Shown here piece by piece: positions 15,906-24,294 of a stretch of DNA of 40,955 nt. Origin of the DNA: VGJJ01 sp964480705. Lineage in GTDB: Archaea > Iainarchaeota > Iainarchaeia > Iainarchaeales > VGJJ01. Made by a program: the position numbers and the translations under genes. Numbering within the stretch: position 1 is the first letter of the stretch; the number at the start of each line of letters is the position of its first letter. Location: positions 1 through 40,955 of the forward strand of contig CAYZPC010000009.1 in NCBI GenBank assembly GCA_964480705.1, written 5' to 3'. The notes under the pieces were generated by a model. It was not told where the DNA came from. It searched no databases and worked only from the letters and a program-made list of their open reading frames with translations.

Positions 15906-17414
15906 TCAATGTTTGAATGGGTTTAGCCCGCTCTTCTTCGCAGGAGTCTTGTTTTCGGCAGCATAAGCGGCGGCGTTGGCCGCGTTCTCCGTGTTTTGGG
16001 CCTGTTGTCCTTTCCATTGGGTGAGGAGCACGCTCAATTCTCCCACGACTGCGTCGAGTTGTTTCAATCGCTGGTCAATGATGGATATTTTTTCATCCGC
16101 ACGGGCGTCGAATGTTTCTACTTTTTTGCGCAGAATTCCCATGACTTCTTCTCTTTCCGTGTTGCTTTTTTTGAGTGTCTCTAAGAACTGTTTTTGAAAA
16201 CCATCCAATCCTTGCATGCGTGTCTCTGTTTCGAGCAGTTTTTGGGATAATTCTCGTTTGAGCGTGTTCACATCCATGGATTGCGTGTCCACTTTTTTGC
16301 TGAATGTTTGTTCTTTCTCTTTGACAATCGTGTCCATTTTGGTGTTGACAATTTTGTCCACTTCTAATAATTTTGTTTCGAGCATTTTGTCTACTTCGCG
16401 CGTTTTCAGTTGTACGAGTGAGTCGATTTCTTTTTTGGTTGTTTCCATTTTTTCGTTAGCGTCTTTGAACTCTTGCACCACGGCTTGAATGTCTTTTGCT
16501 GCCAAGTCTGCGCCCAGTTTTTTTAATTCAACAATTTCTTTCTTTATTTCTCCGCGCAAATCTTCCACGCTGTGTTCTAAAATTTTGTTGGCTTGTTCTT
16601 CCATTTGCACGCCCAAGTTTGATGTGATTTTTTCTTCTAATTCAAGTGTTTTCGTCGCGCGGTTTTCCACATCGTGCACGCGTGCTTCGGTTTCGCTGAC
16701 CATTTCATTTACTTTCTCTTCCAGCTCTTCGAGTTTTCCCCCCACATCATCTAAAATGGCTTTTTTGGTTGTTTCAAGTGAGGATGATTTGTCGCTTAAG
16801 TCCTTGGCTAAATCTTCAATCACCATTTTTTGTCCTTTGATTCGCTGCAAATCTTCTTGCGTGGATAAATTGATGCTTTTGATTTCCTCAATTTTTTGGT
16901 CGAGAATATCTTCTACTTCTTTTGTTTTGGCGTTCAATTGCGCATCCATTTTGAATTTGTATAATTCGCGTTGCGCGTCAAACAATGCTTCGAGTTTTTT
17001 TTCCATGGCATTGTAGTGTGCTTGCACGTGCTGTTCAATCACATCATCCACGTCTTTTTTGATACGTTCCATTTGTGTTAATCGTGCATCCACTGCGGCG
17101 AGAATTCCTTTCTCCCATAATTTTTCGGTAGCCAATGGCGCATTAGGTTGCGCGGGCGGCGCGGGTGGAACGTATGCGGGTGAAACAGTGCGCGCGGGGG
17201 GAGGATTGTCATATGTGATAGTGCGCGGCGCAGGAGTTGGTGCGGCGGTTGTGCTTTGAGCGTGCGTGGTGTTTCGATGCGCCTCCCTCACCCATCTCTC
17301 CGCTTGCGTGCGGGGGATGCCAAGCTGGTCGAGTTGCGCGATGAGTTCTTCGCCGTGCAGTCCCATTCCTTCGAGTTTTCGAATGTTCTCGATGATGGCT
17401 TCTTGGTTGGGCAT
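15906..17414 (-). CDS. Long coiled-coil protein, 502 aa
   Basis: Three regions. Residues 1-48 are a small helical domain resembling a UBA-like or DUF-type three-helix bundle (NIRKLEGMGLHGEELIAQLDQLG, then RTQAERWVREA). Residues 49-95 are a Pro/Ala/Thr linker. Residues 96-470 are an almost continuous, highly charged coiled coil with heptad Leu/Ile/Val. The tail is Ala/Asn-rich and ends KKSGLNPFKH. No ATPase motif or Cys hinge is seen, so it is not an SMC or Rad50. It looks like a cytoskeletal or scaffold-like protein of unknown role. First gene of an operon with the His-rich protein; TATTTATT lies about 23-30 nt before the ATG (leaderless). Confidence 0.7.
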   Translation of the reverse strand: MPNQEAIIENIRKLEGMGLHGEELIAQLDQLGIPRTQAERWVREAHRNTTHAQSTTAAPTPAPRTITYDNPPPARTVSPAYVPPAPPAQPNAPLATEKLWEKGILAAVDARLTQMERIKKDVDDVIEQHVQAHYNAMEKKLEALFDAQRELYKFKMDAQLNAKTKEVEDILDQKIEEIKSINLSTQEDLQRIKGQKMVIEDLAKDLSDKSSSLETTKKAILDDVGGKLEELEEKVNEMVSETEARVHDVENRATKTLELEEKITSNLGVQMEEQANKILEHSVEDLRGEIKKEIVELKKLGADLAAKDIQAVVQEFKDANEKMETTKKEIDSLVQLKTREVDKMLETKLLEVDKIVNTKMDTIVKEKEQTFSKKVDTQSMDVNTLKRELSQKLLETETRMQGLDGFQKQFLETLKKSNTEREEVMGILRKKVETFDARADEKISIIDQRLKQLDAVVGELSVLLTQWKGQQAQNTENAANAAAYAAENKTPAKKSGLNPFKH

Positions 17415-17521
17415 ACTCGGAAAGGGTTTTTTGGGGAATAAATACGTGCTTGCCCCCTGCGCCTACCGATACGCATTAAATGCGTTCCTAGCCCATTTCC
17501 TGTATCCAATATGCGAGTATT

Positions 17522-17593
17522 GGCCCCGTTGTCTATCGGCTAGGATGCCACCTTGACATGGTGGAGGGGGCAGTTCGATTCTGCCCGGGGCTA
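17522..17593 (+). tRNA. tRNA-Val (anticodon GAC)
   Basis: A 72-nt cloverleaf on the plus strand. The anticodon stem CCACC/GGTGG encloses TTGACAT, anticodon GAC. The T arm is GGCAG-TTCGATT-CTGCC. Acceptor GGCCCCG/CGGGGCT carries a G1:U72 wobble. Discriminator A; CCA not encoded. A TATA-like GCATTAAATG lies about 40-49 nt upstream. Confidence 0.92.
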
Positions 17594-17606
17594 TAGTGTC
17601 TTTTTT

Positions 17607-18635
17607 TTAGTGTAAAACCGGCAATCCGTTTGCGGGTTTCTTTTTTCGCATTGCATTAATCTGTCCCGGCGACATGGTTTGAGTCAATTCTCCCGCGTCG
17701 CGGATGCGTGTTTCATACTGGCATGCCTGGCAAACAGGTTGAGAAGATGGGTCTCCGCACCGGGTGCAGAGTTGAACGTGTTCATTCTCTTCACGTCCGC
17801 TGCTTGCTTCACTTGTTGTGAGGGCTGGTTTAATTTTCAAAAAGGATTGGATCATGGCAAATTTGCTTCCGGGTTTTCGCATTTCCAATTGGTCGGTCAT
17901 GACGCGGTAAATGTTTCGGTCTGCGCCATGCGAGAAGGGGCAGCACACTTCATTGTAATGAGGATAATTTTTGAGTTGTGCAAACAGTTCCACTTCCTCC
18001 TCTGGACTGGTATATAGTGGTTTCACGCGCGGCACCCATTCTTTTATTTTTGCAAACTCCACGATTGGACCCATGCGTGAAAGTCGTTCCACTTGACTCG
18101 TGAATAAATTCATCGTGATGCTTTGCACTTCATCATCTAAATTGTGTCCCGTGACTAATTTGTCTGCTCCGAGTTCGCGCGCGGCTTGATTGATATACTT
18201 TCGTCGGAAGACTCCGCAAAACGTACACGAGTTTTCGCTCCATTTGTTTTCGTGTGTTTTCTGCACGATTTCCTGCATGCTGTTTCCAATTTCTTTTTTG
18301 AGTGAAACAATTTTGTAGTCGATGTCTAATTGCTCATAGTTTTTCACCGCTTCATCAATAGCTTTGTTTCGGTAACCATCAATTCCTTCATCAATGGAGA
18401 TTCCTACTATTTCATTGTGGGGCATGATTTGCTTCACCATATTCAGCGCCACCACCGAGTCTTTTCCTCCCGATACGGCAATAGCAATTTTTTCATTCGC
18501 GGAAAACATTTTTTGTGTTCGTGTAAACTGTTTCACGCGGTTTTCAAAGAATGCAATAAAGTGTTCTTGGCAGAACGCGTGGGGCCCATACGGGAGGCGA
18601 ATAATGCTTTCATTCGTGCAGCGCTGGCAGTGCAT
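17607..18635 (-). CDS. ttuA: tRNA 2-thiouridine synthetase, TtuA/NcsA family
   Basis: ATP-pyrophosphatase that activates a tRNA uridine for sulfur insertion (the Ncs6/CTU1/TtuA group; target U34 or U54, which cannot be settled here). Features in order: an N-terminal zinc finger (CQRC near the start plus FCQEH), the PP-loop SGGKDS (about residues 53-58), the central catalytic CTFCG with FRR, a third Cys in the EVCCPFSHGADR region, and a C-terminal zinc ribbon (CTRC...CQAC). Length 342. ATG at 18635 is chosen because TTTAAAAT lies 22-29 nt upstream (leaderless). A second in-frame ATG at 18641 is an alternative. Confidence 0.9.
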   Translation of the reverse strand: MHCQRCTNESIIRLPYGPHAFCQEHFIAFFENRVKQFTRTQKMFSANEKIAIAVSGGKDSVVALNMVKQIMPHNEIVGISIDEGIDGYRNKAIDEAVKNYEQLDIDYKIVSLKKEIGNSMQEIVQKTHENKWSENSCTFCGVFRRKYINQAARELGADKLVTGHNLDDEVQSITMNLFTSQVERLSRMGPIVEFAKIKEWVPRVKPLYTSPEEEVELFAQLKNYPHYNEVCCPFSHGADRNIYRVMTDQLEMRKPGSKFAMIQSFLKIKPALTTSEASSGREENEHVQLCTRCGDPSSQPVCQACQYETRIRDAGELTQTMSPGQINAMRKKKPANGLPVLH

Positions 18636-18708
18636 ACTCATCCTTGCGTCCGCAGAATTTTAAACGCCAAACGTAAAATGGGATTTTTTCACCGTGTTAA
18701 CGCTGAGT

Positions 18709-18717
18709 CTTATATAC
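18709..18717 (+). promoter_or_regulatory. TATA box of the anchored extracellular protein
   Basis: CTTATATAC lies 24-32 nt before the ATG at 18741; no SD, so leaderless. It shares the divergent spacer with the ttuA promoter. Confidence 0.6.
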
Positions 18718-18740
18718 TCCAATTAATCCTCTCCCCTCAT

Positions 18741-19532
18741 ATGGCCGAAAAAGATTCACCCAAAACCAAAAAGACAATGATTAGCGGAGTGCCCAACTGG
18801 GTTATTCCTGTTGGAGCCGTTCTCCTCGTGCTCGTTTTTGCGTGGGTGATTCGCCCTAGCGATGCAGGGTATACCAACACTAACACTCCCACTCTTCCTG
18901 GAAACAATTACGTTCCTCCCGTGAATGTGCCGGAGTTGCCGAGCAAGATTACGACCATCACCGCCACTCCTGGCGATCCCAAAGCGGGAGACAGTGTCAC
19001 GTTCACCTTAGAAGTGAATTCGCTCTACGCAAACTGGGAAGACTGGTTTACGTTAGAATTGTGGGTTCGACAATTTGGTAATTGGCAGAAAACCTCGTGT
19101 TATGAGTCTCCTTGCACGTATGTTCATCCCGATGCTTCCGTGGGCACGCTCGAATACAAAGCGGTTCGAATTGCTGCTGATGGCACGGTCACGGATGAAG
19201 GTTCAAACTATTTGGAAGTTATTTCGACCGTTCAAACCGGCGACACATTAGGGCCTAAAGTCACCGTCTATCATTCGCCTCAAAACCCCAAGTCAGGTCA
19301 GAGTGTGAGTATTATTTCATTAGTCACGGACATCTCTAACTTGTCTAAAGTGGACTTGTTTAATGATGGAGAAATCATCAAAACGTGTTCACAAAGCGTG
19401 AAAATTTCCAACTGTCAGGCAGCGGTGTCCAATTTGAGTATGGGCACCCACACCTATTACGTGGTGGCTATTGACCAGTATGGAAACACCACCCGTTCGC
19501 CGGATTATAACTACACGGTGACCCTCAATTAG
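18741..19532 (+). CDS. Membrane-anchored extracellular protein with two Ig-like domains
   Basis: A 263-residue protein. After a basic N-terminus (residues 1-18, KTKK) comes one transmembrane helix (VIPVGAVLLVLVFAWVI, about 20-36), so it is an N-in signal anchor. A Thr/Pro/Asn-rich linker leads to two beta-sandwich domains of the bacterial Ig / 'CARDB' look. Each opens with the same phrase (ATPGDPKAGDSVTFTLEVN and SPQNPKSGQSVSIISLVTD) and has one Cys pair (SCYESPC; TCSQSVKISNC). Function is unknown; adhesion or a cell-envelope structural role is an inference. The frame is open upstream to 18330, but that part is a shadow of ttuA. Confidence 0.75.
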   Translation: MAEKDSPKTKKTMISGVPNWVIPVGAVLLVLVFAWVIRPSDAGYTNTNTPTLPGNNYVPPVNVPELPSKITTITATPGDPKAGDSVTFTLEVNSLYANWEDWFTLELWVRQFGNWQKTSCYESPCTYVHPDASVGTLEYKAVRIAADGTVTDEGSNYLEVISTVQTGDTLGPKVTVYHSPQNPKSGQSVSIISLVTDISNLSKVDLFNDGEIIKTCSQSVKISNCQAAVSNLSMGTHTYYVVAIDQYGNTTRSPDYNYTVTLN

Positions 19533-19549
19533 GGGGGTCAAGGAACTGG

Positions 19550-19557
19550 TTTAAAAG
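19550..19557 (+). promoter_or_regulatory. TATA box of the L15e superoperon
   Basis: TTTAAAAG lies 26-33 nt before the L15e ATG at 19583, giving a leaderless first gene. Confidence 0.6.
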
Positions 19558-19582
19558 CGTTTACCCAGCGTTTTTGGTAAGT

Positions 19583-20194
19583 ATGTCCTTTGCAAAACGC
19601 TTAACGGAAACCATTCAGAAAGAATGGGCACGCGAACGAACCGAGCACACCGATTATGGTACTGCTTTTCGCTCCCGCATGATGGATTACCGCGCCGAAG
19701 ATAAGGCCGTTGTCTCCGTGGAAAAACCCTTTAACATTGTCCGCGCCCGCGCCTTAGGATACAAGGCCAAGCCCGGTATTGCCGTCGCACGCGTTCGAAT
19801 TCGACGCGGAGGCGGATTGTTTATTCGACCTCGCCGCGCTCGCAAACCCAAACGAATGCAAGTTGCCTCCATGACGCGTAGAAAGAGCGCACAAGTCATG
19901 GCAGAAGGACGCGCACAGAAGCATTTTCCGAATATGGAAGTGTTGAACTCGTATAAAGTTGGTCAAGATGGAAAGAGCCAATATTTTGAAGTTATTCTCG
20001 TAGATCCGCGCAACTCCAGTGTGCTTGCCGACAAGGACATGAAGTGGATTGCGGAACCCCAACACGCTGGTCGCGTCTTCCGAGGAAAAACATCTGCCGG
20101 ACAAAAGTCTCGCGGATTGCACAACCCTGTTGGACAGCGCGGTTCGGAGCAAATCCGACCCGGTGCACGCGCCAACAATCGAAAGTCGAAGTAA
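19583..20194 (+). CDS. rpl15e: Large-subunit ribosomal protein L15e
   Basis: A 203-residue archaeal/eukaryotic L15e, a basic protein buried in 23S rRNA. Characteristic segments are the N-terminal W-rich helix (TIQKEWARER), YKAKPGIAVARVRIRRGG and the C-terminal glycine/arginine-rich GKTSAGQKSRGL. A TTG three codons upstream opens the frame, but TATA spacing favours ATG 19583. It heads the gene order L15e-Rpp30-Pop5-PsmA-SBDS-exosome known from many archaea. Confidence 0.96.
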   Translation: MSFAKRLTETIQKEWARERTEHTDYGTAFRSRMMDYRAEDKAVVSVEKPFNIVRARALGYKAKPGIAVARVRIRRGGGLFIRPRRARKPKRMQVASMTRRKSAQVMAEGRAQKHFPNMEVLNSYKVGQDGKSQYFEVILVDPRNSSVLADKDMKWIAEPQHAGRVFRGKTSAGQKSRGLHNPVGQRGSEQIRPGARANNRKSK

Positions 20195-20323
20195 TTCGCT
20201 ATCGACATCCTTGCACCATCCATTTGCGGATTGGTGTGGGATTATTGTTTTTGCAATAACTCATTCATTTTTCTTTTTTTCAAAAACGAATCCAATTAAA
20301 CTCCGCTTTTCACATACTATTTC
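20195..20323. other. Spacer L15e / rnp3 with T-tracts
   Basis: A 129-nt AT-rich gap. T-tracts at about 20266-20281 (TTTTTCTTTTTTTC) could end part of the L15e transcripts, and ATTAAACT near 20297 could restart transcription. Confidence 0.35.
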
Positions 20324-20878
20324 ATGCGTCTCCAATCTGTTTCGGATGTAGTGTATCCTTCCGGCGTCACCGGTGAGGTGAAACCGTTGGGAGTGGTTTA
20401 TTCTTCTCTAACTGACGCGCAGAAAGACCAGTTTATTCAACATCAAAAATTTGTTTTTCTTACGCAAACAAATAGAGATGAAATTCAACGGTGTGCCTCG
20501 TTGAAAGTTCCAGTCATTTTGCAATTGCATAATTTGCAATCTTCTTTTGACGTGTTCAAAATGCCCAGCGTGAAAATAATTTTTGTCGCATTGAGCGGAA
20601 ACACTCCCATTATTGATTTTGGGTGGATGGGCAAAGCGTTTGAGGAGCGCAAGGGTGTGGTGTTTTCGTTGCGGGAATTGCAGCGCGCATTTTCACAAAA
20701 AGATTTTACGACCTTGCAAGAATATCGAAAAATGGCTCAATTATTGCAGAAATCAAAAATTCCATTAGGTTTGGCGAGTTTTGCTCAGGATGAAAATGCC
20801 CGCTTGAGCGAAGAGGATTTGCAGGCCTGGGCGGGGTATTTGGGTGTCGAAAAGTTGAGCGTGCAATGGTATCTTTAA
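20324..20878 (+). CDS. rnp3: RNase P protein component 3 (p30/Rpp30)
   Basis: A 184-residue, divergent and slightly short member of the Rpp30 TIM-barrel family, a subunit of RNase P that matures tRNA 5' ends. Sequence signs are weak but fit: alternating hydrophobic strands and helices (KFVFLTQTN, VPVILQLHN, KIIFVALSG, KIPLGLASFA) and the position between L15e and Pop5, where Rpp30 is expected. An ATTAAACT element about 23-30 nt before the ATG suggests a second promoter after the 129-nt gap that follows L15e. The call rests mostly on synteny. Confidence 0.75.
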   Translation: MRLQSVSDVVYPSGVTGEVKPLGVVYSSLTDAQKDQFIQHQKFVFLTQTNRDEIQRCASLKVPVILQLHNLQSSFDVFKMPSVKIIFVALSGNTPIIDFGWMGKAFEERKGVVFSLRELQRAFSQKDFTTLQEYRKMAQLLQKSKIPLGLASFAQDENARLSEEDLQAWAGYLGVEKLSVQWYL

Positions 20879-20888
20879 CGGGGAGAGC

Positions 20889-21275
20889 ATGGGGTGGTTG
20901 AGCACTATGAAGATGGAAAAAAAGTCCGTGTCCACGATTCCCCTTAGTATGCGCGGGAAGAAGAGGTATGTTCTTTTCACGTTGCGCGTGGAGGGGCTTT
21001 CATTTATTCCAAAAGACACATTTACACGCGCCCTGCACAAGCATTTTTTGCATTGCTTTGGTGTCCTCGGCCTGCCCATGCATCGGATTAAACTCATTGT
21101 TTTTGACCCTAAACAAGGTAAGGGAATTGTGCGCTGCGCCCACACGTCAAAGGATAGTGTCATTGCCGCGCTCACCCTGTTTCATGAGTGGGAGGGCAAA
21201 AAAGCCATTCTGCGCACGCACCAAACGAGTGGCACGCTCAAAACATTGAGACCGGGCTTCTATTTGGGAGAATAG
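20889..21275 (+). CDS. rnp2: RNase P protein component 2 (Pop5/Rpp14)
   Basis: A 128-residue Pop5 homologue, partner of Rpp30 in RNase P. Recognisable elements are the N-terminal PLSMRGKKRYVLF strand, the central YxxG-like helix and GKGIVRCAHTSKDSVIAALTLF, followed by ILRTHQTSGTLK, the usual Pop5 ending. GGGGAG just before the ATG acts as SD. An internal ATG seven codons later is an alternative start. Confidence 0.88.
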   Translation: MGWLSTMKMEKKSVSTIPLSMRGKKRYVLFTLRVEGLSFIPKDTFTRALHKHFLHCFGVLGLPMHRIKLIVFDPKQGKGIVRCAHTSKDSVIAALTLFHEWEGKKAILRTHQTSGTLKTLRPGFYLGE

Positions 21276-21297
21276 TTTTCACGAGGGAAAAAGCCAC

Positions 21298-21308
21298 CTT
21301 TAAAAAGG
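21298..21308 (+). promoter_or_regulatory. TATA box of psmA
   Basis: CTTTAAAAAGG lies about 77-87 nt before the psmA ATG (21385), so this promoter would give a leader of about 50 nt containing the GGAGTGA ribosome-binding site. Confidence 0.5.
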
Positions 21309-21384
21309 AATAGCGACTTCATTGGGTATTGTCCTTGATTAGAAAAGTGTGTGGGGCATTGTTACCCTGAGGGAGTGAGTGAGT

Positions 21385-22143
21385 ATGTATCCCGGTTCCG
21401 CCAAAAGTGCAGCTTATGACCGTTCGGCCACTATGTTTAGTCCGGATGGACGATTATACCAAGTCGAATACGCATCAAAGATTGTTCAACAAGGAACGAC
21501 GGGCGCCGCGTGCGTGTACAAAAGCGGTGTTGTTTTTGGTGCCGACAAAAATGTGACCAGCAAACTAATGTTGCCGGATTCCATTGAAAAATTATTCAAA
21601 ATTGACGACCACATTGGAGCCGTGTCCGCGGGACTAGTGGGGGATGCGCGCCGACTTATTCAGGATGCTCGTGTCCGTGCGCAGGAAAATGTCATGCATT
21701 ATGACGAGCCCATTCACGTGGAAACGCTTTCCAAAGACATTTCAGGAAACATGCAGGCCGTGACACAATACGGTGGCACGCGCCCGTTTGGAGTATCATT
21801 TATCATTGGCGGTGTCGATGAAACCGGCCCGCGTTTGTTTGAAACGGAACCCTCCGGTGCGTTGGCAGAATATGTGGCCGTGTCCGTGGGTGCGGGTCGA
21901 AAGGAAGCCATGGAATTTTTTGAGAAAAATTATCAATCCAATCTCACGCGCGAACAGGCAGTGAAATTGGTTTTCGGAGCGTTGGAGCAGGGTTTGCCCA
22001 AGAACCAACGATTAAGCTTGGACCGTGTTGACTTTGGGTTTGTGGATAAAGACAAGCCCTTCACGCGAATGGACAAGGCAGAGTTGAAAGCCGTTGTCGG
22101 ATTAGGCAAAGCCGACAAATCGAGCGAGAGCAAGAGCAACTAA
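21385..22143 (+). CDS. psmA: 20S proteasome alpha subunit
   Basis: Outer-ring subunit of the archaeal proteasome, gating substrate entry. The diagnostic N-terminal YDRS and FSPDGRLYQVEYA signature is present, followed by the proteasome fold (GADKN, GLVGDAR, EPSGA). About 252 residues, normal length. A GTG at 21379 would extend it by two residues, but GGGAGTGAGTG is spaced correctly only for ATG 21385. The C-terminal tail is Ser/Lys-rich. The beta subunit is not in this window. Confidence 0.96.
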   Translation: MYPGSAKSAAYDRSATMFSPDGRLYQVEYASKIVQQGTTGAACVYKSGVVFGADKNVTSKLMLPDSIEKLFKIDDHIGAVSAGLVGDARRLIQDARVRAQENVMHYDEPIHVETLSKDISGNMQAVTQYGGTRPFGVSFIIGGVDETGPRLFETEPSGALAEYVAVSVGAGRKEAMEFFEKNYQSNLTREQAVKLVFGALEQGLPKNQRLSLDRVDFGFVDKDKPFTRMDKAELKAVVGLGKADKSSESKSN

Positions 22144-22237
22144 AACAAAATAGAAAAAAACAAACAGGAAAACACTCCCGCTGATGGGGAGATACCAAAA
22201 TGATTCCCGCTGCGGCGGATGAAAAAGGAAATTACCT

Positions 22238-22945
22238 ATGGTAAAATTGGAAGATGCCATTGTGGCCAAATACGTGCACGCGGGCGTGCACTTTGAAATC
22301 CTCGTCGACCCCGATTTGGCGTTAAAAGTCAAAAAAGGCCAAGCCGTGAACATGGATGATTTGCTCGCGACGGATGATATTTACGTGGATGCCAAAAAGA
22401 GTGAGCGCCAAGAGGAAGATAAAATCCAGAAAGTGTTTGGCACTCTTGATGTGAGGGAAATTGCCCTCAAAATTATTCGCGAAGGAGAAGTTCAGCTGAC
22501 GACAGAACAGCGCCGCGCGCTGAAAGAAGAGAAGAGAAAAGCCATTATTGATTTTATTGCACGCAACGCCATGAACCCTCAAACCCAAGCCCCTCACCCA
22601 CCGGCGCGAATTGAAAATGCGTTAAATGAATTAAAGATTCACGTGGATGAGTTCAAGGATATTCCCACGCAAGTCAATGATATTCTTCCAAAATTGCGCA
22701 CGCTTTTGCCTATTTCCATGGAAAAGATTCACATCGCCGTGCGCGTGCCCGTGCAGTATACGGCCCAAGCGCTCAATGTGTTGCACAAATATGGGATGAA
22801 AAATCAAGAATGGCAGAATGATGGAAGCCTAATCGCAGTCGTAGAAATTCCCGGCGGAATGAAGCAGGAGCTGTTTGAAAAGCTCAACCATGCCACGCAC
22901 GGGGAGGTCGTGACAAAAATAATGGAGAATGCCAGCGCAAAATAG
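22238..22945 (+). CDS. sbds: Ribosome maturation protein SBDS
   Basis: A 235-residue SBDS/Sdo1 orthologue that helps remove the eIF6-type factor from the large subunit. The three-domain layout is visible: N-terminal KYVHAGVHFEILVDPDLAL, central helical domain (TLDVREIALKIIREGEVQLTTEQR split over residues 68-92) and the C-terminal ferredoxin-like domain (IHIAVRVPVQ). A 94-nt gap follows psmA. Its position before the exosome genes is conserved in archaea. Confidence 0.95.
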   Translation: MVKLEDAIVAKYVHAGVHFEILVDPDLALKVKKGQAVNMDDLLATDDIYVDAKKSERQEEDKIQKVFGTLDVREIALKIIREGEVQLTTEQRRALKEEKRKAIIDFIARNAMNPQTQAPHPPARIENALNELKIHVDEFKDIPTQVNDILPKLRTLLPISMEKIHIAVRVPVQYTAQALNVLHKYGMKNQEWQNDGSLIAVVEIPGGMKQELFEKLNHATHGEVVTKIMENASAK

Positions 22946-23027
22946 TATTCGCAATCAAAGCGAAATGAAAATGCAAAAAGAAAGAATGCAAAAAAATCAT
23001 GCTAATCAAAAGGGAGTGAAAAAACCA

Positions 23028-24242
23028 ATGAGTAAAGAAATCGTAGTACCGGGAGAACTTCTCACCGCTGAAGACAAACAATTGGGCGTGCACACGTTTG
23101 CACGTGAAGGAAAAATATTTTCCGACTGCTTAGGCATTCGGAATGAGAGCGACGACCGAATTTCCGTTGTGCCACTGCGCGGACGATATGTTCCCGTGGA
23201 AAACGACGTGGTCATTGGTGTCGTGAAGAATGAAAAATTTGCGGGGTATGATATTGAAATCAATTCATTCTACCCGAGTTTTGTTTCAAATAAGGACATG
23301 CGCGAACCCCTAAAAGTGGGAAGTGTTATCTCCGCAAAAATAGTGAAAGTAAATGAAATGAATGAAGCCGATTTAGGAATGGTTCGACCGTTGCAAGATG
23401 GTGAAGTGGTTTCCGTGACTCCGGTGAAAGTACCGCGAATCATTGGAAAAAACGCCTCCATGTTGAATGCCGTAAAAAATGGTACCGGCTCTAACATTAT
23501 GGTTGGTCGAAATGGATTAGTGTGGATTCACGGCGGCAACGCTCAAGTGGCAGCTGAAACGGTTTTGCGAATTGAAGAATATTCGCACGCCGAAAATTTG
23601 ACGCACGACATTCAGTGCTTCCTCGCTGCCAAAACAGGCACGGGGATGCCCGACACGAAGGGCCCAAGTAATGAAGATGCATTTGAATCGGGTTACACGG
23701 GCGGCGGAGGCGGATTTGGCCGAGGCCGAGACTTTGGTGGACGAGGCGGAGGATTTAACCGCGGTCCCCGAAACAATTTCAACCGAGGACCCCCTCGCGG
23801 AGGCGGATTCGGTGGACGTGAACGCATGGGCGGAGATCGAGGCCCTCGCAATAGCTTCGGTGGCGGATTCAACCGCGGTCCGCGACCTAGTGGAGGATTC
23901 GGCGGACGCGAACGTATGGGCGGAGGCTCCGAGCGCGACGACCGAGGATTTGGACGTGAACAAAATCGCGGAGGATTCAATTCAAGCCCCCGGGACTTTC
24001 GTCCGAGAAATAATTTCAACCGCAGTTTTGGTGAAAACACGCGCGATGAAAGTTTTCATATGAACAAGCGTTTTGGCAAACAATTTGATGACCCTCAAGT
24101 CGGAAGCGATTTTAGTTCGTCAAACTATGACAAGCCCCGCTTTGAAAAGCCCGGATTTGATCGACGCAAGCGTTTTCCCCGCGATAACCGCGGCGGACGC
24201 GACCCGCGCGTGAGAGGAGACGAAGATCCCATGTTCGAATAG
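23028..24242 (+). CDS. rrp4: Exosome subunit Rrp4 with an RGG-rich C-terminal extension
   Basis: The RNA-binding cap of the archaeal exosome. Residues 1-215 hold the usual N-terminal domain, S1 fold and a KH domain with IIGKNASML. From about residue 221 to the end (404) there is a tail that archaeal Rrp4 normally lacks: repeats of GGRERMGG, FNRGPR and FGGGFNRG, then a Phe/Asn/Arg/Asp-rich stretch. It resembles RGG/RG tails of eukaryotic RNA-binding proteins. AGGGAGTGA sits 9 nt before the ATG at 23028. An in-frame start at 22929 would overlap SBDS. Confidence 0.93.
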   Translation: MSKEIVVPGELLTAEDKQLGVHTFAREGKIFSDCLGIRNESDDRISVVPLRGRYVPVENDVVIGVVKNEKFAGYDIEINSFYPSFVSNKDMREPLKVGSVISAKIVKVNEMNEADLGMVRPLQDGEVVSVTPVKVPRIIGKNASMLNAVKNGTGSNIMVGRNGLVWIHGGNAQVAAETVLRIEEYSHAENLTHDIQCFLAAKTGTGMPDTKGPSNEDAFESGYTGGGGGFGRGRDFGGRGGGFNRGPRNNFNRGPPRGGGFGGRERMGGDRGPRNSFGGGFNRGPRPSGGFGGRERMGGGSERDDRGFGREQNRGGFNSSPRDFRPRNNFNRSFGENTRDESFHMNKRFGKQFDDPQVGSDFSSSNYDKPRFEKPGFDRRKRFPRDNRGGRDPRVRGDEDPMFE

Positions 24243-24294
24243 TCGAATGGGATTTTAGTATTTATCAAAAAACGAAAATGGAGATGAAAAAAAT

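Noticed and set aside
15906..17414. Coiled-coil protein as SMC or Rad50-like ATPase
   Set aside because: No Walker A/B, no hinge and no signature motif are present, so only 'coiled coil' can be claimed.
18330..18740. N-terminal extension of the anchored extracellular protein
   Set aside because: This part is antisense to ttuA; a TATA box just before ATG 18741 gives the real start.
23517..24063. ORFs in other frames over the Rrp4 tail
   Set aside because: They arise from the repetitive GC-rich RGG coding sequence read in the wrong frame; the Rrp4 frame is continuous with the conserved domain.
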